Source: Sphingomonas sp. Leaf208
GTDB lineage: Bacteria > Pseudomonadota > Alphaproteobacteria > Sphingomonadales > Sphingomonadaceae
Assembly: GCF_001421415.1 (NCBI RefSeq)
Contig: NZ_LMKH01000004.1
Location: 2,545 to 62,783 of the forward strand
DNA length: 60,239 nucleotides
Direction of reading: 5' to 3'
Shown: positions 33,704-41,868 of the stretch, piece after piece
Layout: the number at the start of each line of letters is the position of its first letter
Numbering within the stretch: the first letter of the stretch is position 1
The notes under the pieces: generated by a model
The model's database searches: none
What the model was told of the DNA's origin: nothing
The model's input: only the letters and a program-made list of their open reading frames with translations
Made by a program: the position numbers and the translations under genes

Positions 33704-33832
33704 CCGCGAAACCGGTTCGAGTTTTCCGCGTTGATTCAGTGCCAAGTATCCCCGGAAAGTGACTGCCGGCCCGCCCTTTGAGTAGCCCGGCAATCATAGA
33801 CCTTGACCATTCTCAGCGATATCGGAACCATC

Positions 33833-33964
33833 ATGAATAACCCGCGCGAATGGTTTCAGCCGAAAGTAGTAGGGATCGGTTGGTCCCCTCGAACCTGGGA
33901 GGGTTGGGCGATCATTGTCTCCGTGATCGCGGTCGGCGCGCTTGTCGGTCGGGTGAACCTCTAA
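33833..33964 (+). CDS. Small single-helix membrane protein upstream of SRAP
   Basis: A 43-codon gene starting ATGAATAACCCG and ending TAA, whose last base is the first base of the SRAP ATG (TAATG). The product begins MNNPREWFQPKVVGIGWSPR and continues TWEGWAIIVSVIAVGALVGRVNL, giving one transmembrane helix near residues 24-40. The PKxxGxGxxPxTWxGW pattern recurs in short bacterial membrane proteins I have seen, which supports it as a real gene. The stop/start overlap implies translational coupling with the SRAP gene. Confidence 0.7.
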   Translation: MNNPREWFQPKVVGIGWSPRTWEGWAIIVSVIAVGALVGRVNL

Positions 33965-34623
33965 TGTGTAATCGCGCCCGGTTCGACGGCGAGCCGGAAA
34001 CCATCACTGAACGATTTAGTGCCGAATGGCTTGCCGCCAAGCCGATGGACAACCGGTTCGATCCCAAGGAGCTGCGCCCGTTCGGGCGGGCGTACGTCGT
34101 GCGGAACGAAGCCGATCGCCGCGGGCTCGACGTGATGGAATGGGACGTCCTGGCGGGGCAGGCGAAACAATCAGGCCGCAAGATTGCGCAGACCAACGTT
34201 CGCACCCTGCATCTGCCGCAGTGGCGGTCGTTGGTCACTGATCCGGCGAACCGCTGCCTCATCCCGCTAACAGAGTTTTGCGAATGGGCCCGCGAGCCGA
34301 CCGACCTTGGAGACGGCAAGAAGCCTATCAAGGGGGAGATGTGGTTTGGAGTGACCGATCAGCCGGTGTTCGCGATCGCCGGTTTCTGGCGGCAGGTCAG
34401 CGAACAGCGATACTTCGCGATGGTCACTTGCGACGCGAACGAACTGGTGGCGCCGATCCACCCCAAGGCGATGATCACGATCCTGCGGCCGGACGATCAT
34501 GAGCGGTGGCTGACCGGTAGCTATGACGATGTCCTGTCGTTGCAGCGGCCATATCCTGCCGACCGAATGACGGTACGCGGGCCAGTGTTTCCGACGCGCA
34601 CGCCGACGTCTCGGTTGATCTAA
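33964..34623 (+). CDS. SRAP-domain protein (HMCES/YedK family)
   Basis: 219 residues starting MCNR, so Cys2 becomes the N-terminal catalytic residue after Met removal. Conserved positions include ARFDGEPETITERF, Asn78 in AQTNVRTL, the EFCEW motif at 104-108 with the active-site Glu, and His in APIHPKAMITIL. SRAP proteins form a thiazolidine crosslink with abasic sites in single-stranded DNA, protecting it during replication and SOS. umuDC and other repair-type genes lie within 4 kb. No LexA site was found directly upstream. Confidence 0.92.
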   Translation: MCNRARFDGEPETITERFSAEWLAAKPMDNRFDPKELRPFGRAYVVRNEADRRGLDVMEWDVLAGQAKQSGRKIAQTNVRTLHLPQWRSLVTDPANRCLIPLTEFCEWAREPTDLGDGKKPIKGEMWFGVTDQPVFAIAGFWRQVSEQRYFAMVTCDANELVAPIHPKAMITILRPDDHERWLTGSYDDVLSLQRPYPADRMTVRGPVFPTRTPTSRLI

Positions 34624-34644
34624 ATACGGTCAGCTTCGTCCGGC

Positions 34645-34989
34645 TCAGGTTTTAGCCAGACCAGACTGGGCCGGGTCGACCTTTATCTCCGTGTCGCTGG
34701 GTTCGAAGCGGATCGTCCAACGGGGATACCCTTCCGGCGAAACTTCAATGTCAGGCAAGCCGATCGGATCGGTACCTGTTTCGACCCAGCCAGCACCGTG
34801 GCACCGGTCGCATGCCATTCGCTTGCACCGGAAACTGACGAGATCGATCTCGGTATTCCACTGCCCGCGGCCCTTGCAGACCGAGCACATGGCATCGAGG
34901 CTGCCGTTGCGGGGCTGGAGGGGTACGATGTCGAACGCATGCGGGCTGTCAGGTCCGTCGCAGTAAACGATATTGCTGGCGTGGGGCAT
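34645..34989 (-). CDS. Protein with DnaJ-type zinc-finger motifs
   Basis: 114 residues with two CxxCxGxG motifs, CSVCKGRG (near residue 35) and CDRCHGAG (near residue 60), the pair used in the DnaJ central domain to hold one zinc ion. No J domain or peptide-binding domain is present, so it is a stand-alone zinc-ribbon-like protein. The C-terminal part (DIEVSPEGYPRWTIRFEPSDTEIKVDP) is predicted as beta. It converges on the SRAP gene with 21 bp between the stops. Confidence 0.7.
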   Translation of the reverse strand: MPHASNIVYCDGPDSPHAFDIVPLQPRNGSLDAMCSVCKGRGQWNTEIDLVSFRCKRMACDRCHGAGWVETGTDPIGLPDIEVSPEGYPRWTIRFEPSDTEIKVDPAQSGLAKT

Positions 34990-35077
34990 GCGATCTCAAT
35001 TCTAAGTTTCGTGCTCTAACGTCGGGTTTCGTCGTGCAGATCCCGTTACGCTGTCATCTCCCTCCGGAAAATTCGTC

Positions 35078-35605
35078 TTATCTACCGCCGTCTGAATGTT
35101 GTTCAGCTTCCGCCCAGGGTGTCAGCGCCAGCCGCTGCCGGAACTCGTCCAGGCATTGGGCGCGACGCGTCGGCTCCTCATCGTGCAGGAAGCGCCGCAT
35201 GTCGGCCTCGAGCCGGGCTGCAGCGGCAAAGCTCCCGTCTTTGGTCGGCGTCATCATTCCCCGGATCGCCGCGATGTCTTCCTTCAGCTGCTCCTGCTCG
35301 CTGTGAGTGAATGCATCACTGTCCACGATCAGCTTGGCCGACATGATTGCCGTCATCATCGGGAAGGCAAAACCTGGACCGAAGTGCATGAGGAAGAGCG
35401 CTACCGCCCGACCCGTCTTCGTGACCGGGTAGATGTCGCCATAGCCGGTCGTGGTCGCCGTGATGAATGCCCACCAGAATGAGTCGACCGCGTCATATTT
35501 ACCCTCGGCAATCTCGAAAATGATCGCTGATGTAGTGACGGTGACGAAGTAGATTACCGCGACGAGGAGAAACGATCGGCCCATTAGCGATGCGAGTTTC
35601 TTCAT
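35078..35605 (-). CDS. Two-helix potassium channel-like protein
   Basis: 175 residues from ATG 35605 (GAGGGTGGGCT upstream). A transmembrane helix at about 9-29, a pore helix and filter FWWAFITATTTGYGDIYPVT with TTGYGD, and a second helix near 65-88 give the KcsA-type two-transmembrane layout. The C-terminal half (ADAFTHSEQEQLKEDIAAIRG and on) is a soluble helical region, probably coiled. K+ selectivity is indicated by the filter. No regulatory RCK domain is present. A long inverted repeat lies 54 bp upstream. Confidence 0.88.
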   Translation of the reverse strand: MKKLASLMGRSFLLVAVIYFVTVTTSAIIFEIAEGKYDAVDSFWWAFITATTTGYGDIYPVTKTGRAVALFLMHFGPGFAFPMMTAIMSAKLIVDSDAFTHSEQEQLKEDIAAIRGMMTPTKDGSFAAAARLEADMRRFLHDEEPTRRAQCLDEFRQRLALTPWAEAEQHSDGGR

Positions 35606-35658
35606 AGCCCACCCTCGTTGGCGCCCGCCCCCGGACCACTGCGGTGAAGCGTATCGCT

Positions 35659-35690
35659 GTTCACGACATTGATCCACCAATGTCGTGAAC
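35659..35690. repeat. Perfect 12-bp inverted repeat
   Basis: GTTCACGACATT and AATGTCGTGAAC flank an 8-bp spacer (GATCCACC). It lies between the umuC stop (35712) and the channel start (35605). There is no T-run on either strand, so it may be an operator for the channel gene or a factor-assisted terminator for umuDC. Confidence 0.7.
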
Positions 35691-35711
35691 GTGCGCTTGA
35701 AGGGAATGCGA

Positions 35712-36980
35712 CTACGCCCGAACCGTCGGCACCTGCCCGATGTCCGTCGTCCACGCCGGCGACCGCATCTCGGACCGCATCTTCCATTCGCGCTTGAACC
35801 CCTGTGACGCCGTCACCGCAGTCCACGTTCCAAACCTGCCATTGATCGCGTCGAGCGCTCCCATCAGTCGATCGCGCTTGGCCGTATCCTCTTCGAACAG
35901 CGTGCGCGGCCGCTCATCCTCGTAAAGCAGATCGTCGAGCATGATGCCGGCCTTCGTGTAGGCGTATCCGTCGCGCCACGCCTTCTCAGCGCCACGCCTG
36001 GCCGCCGCGATCAGTTCGAGGCTGTCATTTGTCATCGGATGCAGCGTCACCATGCGCGATGCGCCGTACTGAGGCCGGTCGGGCTTGTGCTTGTTCGTAT
36101 GGAAGAACGCGGTCAGCCGGGCCGCGACGAGCCCGTGCGATCGGAGCTTCTCGCCGGCTCGCAGCGCGTATTGCGACAGCGCGCCCATCATCCGCTCGAA
36201 GTCGCAGATCGGTGTCCCGAACGACCGGGTGACAGCCATGCCCTTGCGCCGCGGCTGGACCGACTCGACCGCATTGGACGGGACCCCGCGTAGCTCGGCA
36301 ACCAGCCGCTCAAGAACGACTGTCCCGACGGCACGCGCCTGCTTCATCGGCATGTCTCGCAGCGCGCCAGCGGTGTTGATCCCCAGGTCGGTCAGCTTGC
36401 GTGCAGTGGCACCGCCAACGCCCCACACGTCACCAACCGCGAAGGCGTGCATCACATCGCGCCGCACGTCGTCGTCGCGAAGATCGGCCACGCCGTCGAA
36501 CCGCTGGTCCTTCTTAGCAGCGGCGTTCGCCAGCTTCGCCAGTGTTTTGGTTTCTGCGATGCCGACGCAGGTGGGGATCGTCGTCCACTGCTGGACCTGC
36601 GTCCGCATGGCGTTGGCGTGAGCGACGAGATCCCGGTCCTCAAATCCCGCCAAGTCCAGGAACGTCTCGTCGATCGAGTAAATCTCGAAGTCGCGGGCGA
36701 AAGCCTCACAGGCGGCGATCACCCGGCGCTGCATATCGCCGTAAAGCGCATAGTTCGACGATCGCACCTGAATGCCATGCCGCCGCACCTTGTCGCGCAG
36801 GTGGTGGATCGGATCACCCATCTTGATGCCCAGGGCTTTCGCCTCGGCCGATCGCGCAATGGCGCACCCGTCGTTATTCGACAGCACGATGACGGGCACG
36901 CCGACCAGGCTGGAGTCAAAGGCCCGCTCGCACGAGACGTAGTAGTTGTTGCAGTCGATCAGGGCGATGGGCGTACTCAT
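35712..36980 (-). CDS. umuC: Y-family translesion DNA polymerase UmuC
   Basis: 422 residues, the same length as E. coli UmuC. Polymerase motifs: [20 protein letters not shown] (first catalytic Asp), [26 protein letters not shown], and [12 protein letters not shown] with the Asp-Glu pair. A helix-hairpin-helix thumb region ([19 protein letters not shown]) and the little-finger domain follow. It forms DNA polymerase V with processed UmuD for lesion bypass. The ATG at 36980 overlaps the umuD stop by 4 bp (ATGA). Last gene of a LexA-controlled operon. Confidence 0.95.
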   Translation of the reverse strand: MSTPIALIDCNNYYVSCERAFDSSLVGVPVIVLSNNDGCAIARSAEAKALGIKMGDPIHHLRDKVRRHGIQVRSSNYALYGDMQRRVIAACEAFARDFEIYSIDETFLDLAGFEDRDLVAHANAMRTQVQQWTTIPTCVGIAETKTLAKLANAAAKKDQRFDGVADLRDDDVRRDVMHAFAVGDVWGVGGATARKLTDLGINTAGALRDMPMKQARAVGTVVLERLVAELRGVPSNAVESVQPRRKGMAVTRSFGTPICDFERMMGALSQYALRAGEKLRSHGLVAARLTAFFHTNKHKPDRPQYGASRMVTLHPMTNDSLELIAAARRGAEKAWRDGYAYTKAGIMLDDLLYEDERPRTLFEEDTAKRDRLMGALDAINGRFGTWTAVTASQGFKREWKMRSEMRSPAWTTDIGQVPTVRA

Positions 36981-37453
36981 ACCATCTTGCGCGCGACGCC
37001 AACGACCGTGCCCCATATCTCGACATGCTCATCGACCAGGATGTCCGCGAACCCTTCGGCCTCGGGAACGAGCCAGTGACGGCCGTCGACGTAGCGCAGA
37101 CGCTTCAGCGTCCGGTCGCCATGCACCAGCGCCACGACAATCGCGCCGGCCTTCGGCTTTTTGGCTCGGTTCACGACGATCAGATCACCGTCGTTGATCC
37201 CGGCACCGGACATGGATCGGCCATCCACGCGCATTATGTAGCTCGCAGCCGGATGCTCGACGAGCCACGCACCCAGGTCGATCGGTTCCTGCATGTCGTC
37301 CTGCGCGGGCGACGGAAACCCGGCTTGCGTATGGACGAGGAAGAAGGGCACCTCGCACGGCACCAGTTCGAACGGGACGTCGTGGAGCCGCAGCACTTCG
37401 TCACGACGGTTCAGCGCAACGACGACCGGCCGGTCTGAGTTGGTCGAGCGCAT
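36977..37453 (-). CDS. umuD: UmuD-type S24 self-cleaving protein
   Basis: 158 residues. The cleavage site is probably Ala44-Gly45 in [12 protein letters not shown], the catalytic Ser80 is in [19 protein letters not shown] and Lys117 in [12 protein letters not shown], the Ser-Lys dyad of LexA/UmuD peptidases. RecA-stimulated self-cleavage would give UmuD', the partner of UmuC in polymerase V. The N-terminal arm before the cleavage site (44 residues) is longer than in E. coli UmuD. It starts 3 bp after the stop of a small upstream gene and overlaps umuC. Confidence 0.93.
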   Translation of the reverse strand: MRSTNSDRPVVVALNRRDEVLRLHDVPFELVPCEVPFFLVHTQAGFPSPAQDDMQEPIDLGAWLVEHPAASYIMRVDGRSMSGAGINDGDLIVVNRAKKPKAGAIVVALVHGDRTLKRLRYVDGRHWLVPEAEGFADILVDEHVEIWGTVVGVARKMV

Positions 37454-37456
37454 GAT

Positions 37457-37660
37457 CTACAGGATCGCGGCGAAGAGGAGTTGGTCGTGCTGGTCAGCCA
37501 GAACCGACCGTGCGTCCTGGGTAGCGCCCACGGCCTGCCGGTACTCCACAGTTCCGAACCGTTCGGCCTCGTCGAAGCTGAATTGCACTGCATCAGCAGA
37601 TGGATAGACGTTGCCGTATATTGCGCGGGCAGCCGCTCTCAGCCGCAGATCGTGCTGCAT
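37457..37660 (-). CDS. Small first gene of the umuDC operon
   Basis: 67 residues with CGGAGCAACGAA before the ATG. The sequence (MQHDLRLRAAARAIYGNVYP then SADAVQFSFDEAERFGTVEYRQAVGATQDARSVLADQ) is mainly helical and soluble, with no domain I can name. Its stop is only 3 bp from the umuD start and it is the gene nearest the LexA site, so it is probably the first translated gene of an SOS-induced transcript. A role in controlling UmuDC or in damage tolerance is inferred from position only. Confidence 0.65.
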   Translation of the reverse strand: MQHDLRLRAAARAIYGNVYPSADAVQFSFDEAERFGTVEYRQAVGATQDARSVLADQHDQLLFAAIL

Positions 37661-37734
37661 TTCGTTGCTCCGTCAGTATCGAGTCGCCGGTCGTGGCCAG
37701 TCCCTAGCTAGGCGCGATCCCCGCTGATTCGCAA

Positions 37735-37749
37735 GAACATTTCAAGAAC
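37735..37749. promoter_or_regulatory. LexA (SOS) box, alphaproteobacterial type
   Basis: GAAC-ATTTCAA-GAAC is an exact match to the direct-repeat form used by alphaproteobacterial LexA (GTTC-N7-GTTC on the other strand). It lies 75 bp upstream of the small gene leading umuDC and 47 bp upstream of the divergent YozE-like gene, so it could control both directions. Confidence 0.8.
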
Positions 37750-37795
37750 ATCAATCTGATGCGATTGGCGGCCTAACGATTCGAGGGACGCAAGA

Positions 37796-38020
37796 ATGAT
37801 CGATCATGACGAGCCGAAGCCAGCGTTTGGCGAGTGGCTTATGGCGCAGAAAGACCGAAGCGATCTCGTTGGCCAGTTGGCGGCTGGCGCCGTCGTTGAT
37901 CGGCGCTTTCCCCGGAACGGAAATCCGGAGGCCGTGCGCAAACATCTCAGCGCCATGCAGGCTGAGGGCGACATGTTCGCCGGGGTCGACGACGCCGAGT
38001 CCGACTGGTTGTCGGCTTGA
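37796..38020 (+). CDS. YozE SAM-like fold protein
   Basis: 74 residues. FGEWLMAQKDRSDLVGQLAAGAVVDRRFP, then NPEAVRKHLSAMQAEGDMFAGVDDAESDW matches the small YozE_SAM_like domain, a four-helix bundle seen in Bacillus YozE and in many accessory regions. Its biochemical role is unknown. GAGGGACGCAAGA precedes the ATG. It is divergent from umuDC with the LexA box between, and its stop overlaps the next small gene (TGATG). Confidence 0.7.
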   Translation: MIDHDEPKPAFGEWLMAQKDRSDLVGQLAAGAVVDRRFPRNGNPEAVRKHLSAMQAEGDMFAGVDDAESDWLSA

Positions 38021-38202
38021 TGCAGGACGCATGGCGGCAGGCCTTCGCGCTGATGGCCGATCATGGCCAGATGGGCGCATGCAAGATCGTGGCGTCGGGT
38101 ATGGAAAAGACGCCACCAGGGCAGCGGGAGCAGTACCGACAGTGGGAGGTTTTAGCCGACTGCCTGAACGCTGTAGCAGACGCCTGCCGGACGAAGCACT
38201 GA
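38020..38202 (+). CDS. Small hypothetical protein
   Basis: 60 residues from ATG 38020, whose first base is the last base of the preceding stop. The sequence (MQDAWRQAFALMADHGQMGA, then CKIVASGMEKTPPGQREQYRQWEVLADCLNAVADACRTKH) is helical, with three Cys. No family is recognised. The overlap suggests it is translated with the YozE-like gene and may share SOS control. Confidence 0.6.
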   Translation: MQDAWRQAFALMADHGQMGACKIVASGMEKTPPGQREQYRQWEVLADCLNAVADACRTKH

Positions 38203-38215
38203 TGAGAGCGGTTCG

Positions 38216-38611
38216 ATGATCACCCTCGCACCAGCCACGACGTTCTCATGCACGGTGACCCGCGTACATGACGGCGATGGGCCTTTATGGTGTTCGAACG
38301 GCGTCAAGGTTCGGATTGCCGGCGTCCAGGCGCCGGACTTCGAAAGCGCGTCGCCTTGTCGCGCGGCAGACCCGCGGCGGGTAAACTATCGCTGTGACAA
38401 CGCCGCTGCCAAACGCAGCCAGCAGATCGTCGAACGTCTGGTGCTGCGGAAGACGTTGCGATGTGAGGTGACTGGTAAAAGCTACAGCCGTATGGTTGCT
38501 AGGTGCACGCTGCCGGACGGACGGTCGCTGTCCTGCGCCGCAATTGCTTCAGGGGCGGCCGTGCGGTGGGATCGGTACTGGCGGCAGTATCGCATGGGGG
38601 AGTGTCCCTGA
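38216..38611 (+). CDS. Staphylococcal-nuclease-like protein
   Basis: 131 residues. SNase features: CTVTRVHDGDGPLWC (metal-binding Asp), KVRIAGVQAPDFES (catalytic Arg and Glu) and GKSYSRMVARCTLPDG (second catalytic Arg), with a C-terminal helix around WDRYWRQY. It should be a calcium-dependent endonuclease. There is no obvious signal peptide, unlike exported thermonucleases, so a cytoplasmic role is possible. GAGAGCGGTTCG precedes the ATG, 13 bp after the previous gene. Confidence 0.8.
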   Translation: MITLAPATTFSCTVTRVHDGDGPLWCSNGVKVRIAGVQAPDFESASPCRAADPRRVNYRCDNAAAKRSQQIVERLVLRKTLRCEVTGKSYSRMVARCTLPDGRSLSCAAIASGAAVRWDRYWRQYRMGECP

Positions 38612-38721
38612 CCCAATGGTGAGGCGGGCTGACATCTTGGAGGGGCGTACGGTGGGCGCAGCGATGGGGTTGCCCCTTACCGCATTGCAGCTCAATTCAG
38701 ACGGACAACCGGGAGAAACTA

Positions 38722-38913
38722 ATGCTCGATCGACTTCAGCAGGCCGCGATGGCCGCAGAAGGTAACCTGGCGGTGACGCTATCGCTCAACATCGGCGGTG
38801 CGGTGAAGATGACGCTGCACATGGCAGACGAGCTTGGTGTCCTCGCAACCCTCAAGTGCGCCACGACATTCGTGCCGTGGACATCCATCAAATATGTACA
38901 AGTCGAGGGTTGA
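38722..38913 (+). CDS. Small hypothetical protein
   Basis: 63 residues with a good ribosome-binding site (GGGAGAAACTA). The product is MLDRLQQAAMAAEGNLAVTL, then SLNIGGAVKMTLHMADELGVLATLKCATTFVPWTSIKYVQVEG. It looks like a compact alpha/beta domain with a final strand, and no family is recognised. Part of the run of short plus-strand genes after the YozE-like gene. Confidence 0.55.
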   Translation: MLDRLQQAAMAAEGNLAVTLSLNIGGAVKMTLHMADELGVLATLKCATTFVPWTSIKYVQVEG

Positions 38914-39113
38914 ATCCCAGTCCAATATCCGGAACCCCATGATTACCGTTAACCGTTGAATCAGGCGGCATACGGTAACTGAAGCACGCTGCGAGCGATC
39001 ATGACGTCATGGTGCAGCCGCTGGTTGCATTCGCACGCGCCGGGCAGGATAGCGACCCGCGACCAAACTGTTTGGCGGTTCCGCTAATGCATGTTGGCAC
39101 TGGATAAATTGAA

Positions 39114-39299
39114 ATGACCCCTGCCGAAACCTACCGTGCAAACGCAGCCTCACAACGCCACGCGGCGGAAAATACGACGCTCGCTAACCGTCGCGATATG
39201 CACGAGCGCTCAGCTTCAACATGGGAAGCGATGGCGGACGCAACTGAAGCAACTGCCGCGCGTGCCGTTGTCAACGCTGCTGCCAAGGCTGACCGCTGA
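39114..39299 (+). CDS. Small Ala-rich helical hypothetical protein
   Basis: 61 residues (MTPAETYRANAASQRHAAEN, then TTLANRRDMHERSASTWEAMADATEATAARAVVNAAAKADR), apparently two long amphipathic helices. Short proteins with the YRANAxxQRxAAxxxTLAN...RxxAWExMA pattern recur in sphingomonads as far as I recall, without known function. The upstream site is weak (GGATAAATTGAA). Confidence 0.5.
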   Translation: MTPAETYRANAASQRHAAENTTLANRRDMHERSASTWEAMADATEATAARAVVNAAAKADR

Positions 39300-39602
39300 G
39301 GCGTCATACTTTGCGACAAGGTCGGTTGGCGATGGTCATCCTTTTGTGTGCCGTTCGCGTTAAGTCCAATGACCGGCTTGGGAAGGAAAGCGGACCGTCC
39401 GCTATTGGGAAGGCAGATGGCGTTAGCGCACGTCGCGCGACGCTGCCTTCTATCTCGAAAAGGATGGTGAAACGGGAATGCGTATATCTTCCCAATCCCC
39501 CGGTCGCATTGCAACTGAGGAGTAAAACAAGCTTCGCCTTCTAACACCAAGATTGTATCGATCTCGCTCGACCCGATTGTTGCCTTCGAGCGTTACCAAA
39601 CA
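39300..39602. other. Intergenic stretch with a degenerate repeat
   Basis: About 300 bp without a supported gene. It contains GGGAAGGAAAGCGGACCG at 39380-39397, a member of the AAGCGGAC repeat group seen again near 40.5 and 44.5 kb. Confidence 0.45.
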
Positions 39603-39779
39603 ATGGAACCAGAACCATTGTTACGCGATGCGTATGAAGCGGGCTTAAAAAGCGGTCAAAGCGAAGGGGTTCCAGACCAATGCCCTTTTGAAGTTCATGA
39701 TAAAATGTCAGAGCGTTTCGCGTGGCTTTCTGGTTTCAGCGTTGGAAAAGCTGTACGAAGGTTAAAGTACGAGTCCTGA
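39603..39779 (+). CDS. Ribosome-modulation-factor-like small protein
   Basis: A 58-codon gene (MEPEPLLRDAYEAGLKSGQS, then EGVPDQCPFEVHDKMSERFAWLSGFSVGKAVRRLKYES). The AYEAGLKSGQS...CPFE...RFAWLSGFSVGKA layout matches the Rmf family: a Gly-rich helix, a CP turn and a W-x-x-G-x-x-x-G helix. E. coli Rmf dimerises ribosomes in stationary phase; whether this one does is unknown. The ribosome-binding site is weak. Conservation of the pattern is the main evidence. Confidence 0.6.
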   Translation: MEPEPLLRDAYEAGLKSGQSEGVPDQCPFEVHDKMSERFAWLSGFSVGKAVRRLKYES

Positions 39780-39931
39780 GTTTGCATCAAACGAAGGAAA
39801 CGCGAGCTGGGAATGCAGGGCACCGGGTTTCGCCGCCTCCAGTTCGGTAAAGCGGCATCTACGCAAACCGAATTGATGCGTGATGGTTCGGAACAGTTGC
39901 CGTCCTACCGCAGGACCGGGTAACGACGAGT

Positions 39932-40396
39932 ATGCTCGATGGATTTGCAGCTGGCGCCGCTCGCGACGGTGATGACGACGGTATCCGCCAGATTTTAGAC
40001 GAAGTTGCCGCTTCAACCGGAATGGGGTTTGTCGCCCTTGCTCGTGTTACCGATACACGCTGGATTGCCTGTCAAGTCGTCGATCAAATCGACTTTGGGA
40101 TGTCACCGGGTGAGGAACTGAGGGTTTCAACGACTATCTGCAACGACATACGCGAGCACGGTAATACCGTGGTGATAGACGACGTGGCGGGAAATCCGAA
40201 ATGGCTAAGCCATCCCGCTCCGGCCCTATACGGGTTTAAGAGCTATGTTTCACTTCCCATCGTTCTCACCGACGGCTCGTTCTATGGCACTCTTTGCGCC
40301 ATCGATCCCGAACCACGGAAGCTAGCTGGTCTCGGCAAAGTTTCGATGTTGAAGGGGTTTGCGGACAGGATCGCCTCGATACTATCTGCCGCTTGA
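39932..40396 (+). CDS. Stand-alone GAF-domain protein
   Basis: 154 residues forming one GAF domain: LDEVAASTGMGFVALARVTDTRWIACQVVDQIDFG, then EELRVSTTICNDIREHGNTVVIDDVAGNPKW and YGFKSYVSLPIVLTDGSFYGTLCAIDPEPR. No output domain is attached. It resembles the GAF modules of the HWE kinases in this window and may bind a small ligand or serve as a partner of a kinase. GGGTAACGACGAGT precedes the ATG. Confidence 0.8.
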   Translation: MLDGFAAGAARDGDDDGIRQILDEVAASTGMGFVALARVTDTRWIACQVVDQIDFGMSPGEELRVSTTICNDIREHGNTVVIDDVAGNPKWLSHPAPALYGFKSYVSLPIVLTDGSFYGTLCAIDPEPRKLAGLGKVSMLKGFADRIASILSAA

Positions 40397-40603
40397 ACCG
40401 AACGCGAGTTAGGATAACGAACAGTGTTTCGTCGCGATCTCTAGTCCGGACGGGTCGCATCGTCCGGGGCAGACGATTATGGCGGAGCGCAGATCGCCCG
40501 CATAAACGTCCAGGTGTGGGGGTAAGCGGAATGGCCGGAATGGGAAACGAAGCGGACCGTCTTCTCATGGTGAGACAGGCGGCGATACCAGACATCGAAC
40601 CGC

Positions 40604-40744
40604 TTAACGCCGAACGTTGGGCGTGAGGGTATCTAGTGCCTGAACAATGTAGAGGGCGAGAACACCACGCCCCTCCATTTTGTCGGCTATTACCAGCGCT
40701 TCCAGCAGAAGAGCTTTCAATTTTTCCTGTTGGTCGAACGTCAT
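40604..40744 (-). CDS. 46-residue helical protein
   Basis: Starts at ATG 40744 with a strong site (AGGAGGCCGAGG). The product is MTFDQQEKLKALLLEALVIA, then DKMEGRGVLALYIVQALDTLTPNVRR, two amphipathic helices. A longer frame to 40849 lacks a site. Similar tiny proteins (LxxLLxEALxxADxxxxxxVAxxIxxALxxL) are common in sphingomonads as far as I recall, with no known function. An inverted repeat lies 75 bp upstream. Confidence 0.65.
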   Translation of the reverse strand: MTFDQQEKLKALLLEALVIADKMEGRGVLALYIVQALDTLTPNVRR

Positions 40745-40818
40745 CCTCGGCCTCCTGTCTAGCATTCCGACGTGCACCGTAAGGCTTCGGGGATAACTTA
40801 GATCAAGAAAGGTAAATG

Positions 40819-40836
40819 ATCCTACCAATATAGGAT
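40819..40836. promoter_or_regulatory. Inverted repeat upstream of the 46-residue gene
   Basis: ATCCTA-CCAATA-TAGGAT, followed by a further TTAGGATC, gives a perfect 6-bp dyad plus an extra half-site about 75 bp before the start at 40744. A repressor site is possible. Confidence 0.35.
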
Positions 40837-41130
40837 TAATTAGGATCAAGTGGGCTGACTATAGCGCCCTCGTCGATGGGGCTAGGGGCCGACCGAACGC
40901 GGTTGATCTATCGCTTGCGCTTTTGTCGATCGCATTCGGCTACGTTAAGCAGGGATCTCCAGATGAATTTGACGGCAAAATGATCGACCTCAGCGTCCTT
41001 GTCGGGGCGTAAGCGGCATGGCTGGAATGGTTGGGAAAGTGGCCGGCCCCGCTTTTTAGAGTTGGGTGACGATCGCCGAATTTGGACCAGACACCGAACG
41101 TCGGCCATCATGGTATCCATGATATGGCAA

Positions 41131-41868
41131 TCAATGAGGCAGGTCATCGACCAAGAGAAACCTTTCCGTGAATTGACCAGCTTGTCTAAAAGCGTTGAGA
41201 TCAACTATTTCATATCTTCGATTAGTGTGCTTGATTAAGCCACTTTCAACTAGCGACCTGATAGATCTATTAACGTGAACAGGTGTGATTCCGACGCTCT
41301 CGCCAATCTGCTCCTGCGACATAGGTAGGGAAAAGCGCAACCCATCACTCAAGCCGCGCAACTTGGTTCTGGCAGCAAATTCGTTCAAGAAATGAGCTAC
41401 ACGAGTCCGTGCAGATCGCGCACTTATATTTAGCAGCCACTCCCGTAACTGTCGCGACTCCGCCGTTGTGATTATATCCAAAGCCAACCTAATGGATGGG
41501 TGGGAATCAATTAACGATTCAAACTCGGATTTTTGCACAAACGCGATGATAGATCTTTCCGTACAGACCACGTTATAATCCAGATTATTCACAAATCTAT
41601 TTTCTGGATTAACTACGTCTCCGGGGATTATTAACGATACAATTTGTCGATGGCCGTCTATATTCTGCTTTTGACGGAATAGATGTCCTGATATTACAAA
41701 TGCATAGTCAGCAAATGATAATCCTTCCCTGAATACGTAGCTTCCTGACTCAAAGGTTCTTGTTCGAGCTTTCAAACGGCCCAAACCTTCGCTGTCGAAC
41801 ACCTGCATCTGCGAATGCGCCGATAGGTTTTTTGCAATCAGACCACGAGGGTCAATTTCCGAGATCAA
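41131..41868 (-). CDS. Crp/Fnr-family transcriptional regulator
   Basis: 245 residues. The N-terminal cyclic-nucleotide-binding-like barrel spans about 15-125 (FESGSYVFREGLSFADYAFVISGHLFRQKQ, SLIIPGDVVNPEN). The C-terminal Crp-type helix-turn-helix is LPMSQEQIGESVGITPVHVNRSIRSLVESGLI. It lacks the N-terminal Cys cluster of Fnr, and the ligand is not evident. The frame starts with TTG at 41868; a later ATG at codon 21 is less likely because it trims the barrel. GC content is visibly lower than in its neighbours, suggesting transfer. Confidence 0.88.
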   Translation of the reverse strand: MISEIDPRGLIAKNLSAHSQMQVFDSEGLGRLKARTRTFESGSYVFREGLSFADYAFVISGHLFRQKQNIDGHRQIVSLIIPGDVVNPENRFVNNLDYNVVCTERSIIAFVQKSEFESLIDSHPSIRLALDIITTAESRQLREWLLNISARSARTRVAHFLNEFAARTKLRGLSDGLRFSLPMSQEQIGESVGITPVHVNRSIRSLVESGLIKHTNRRYEIVDLNAFRQAGQFTERFLLVDDLPH

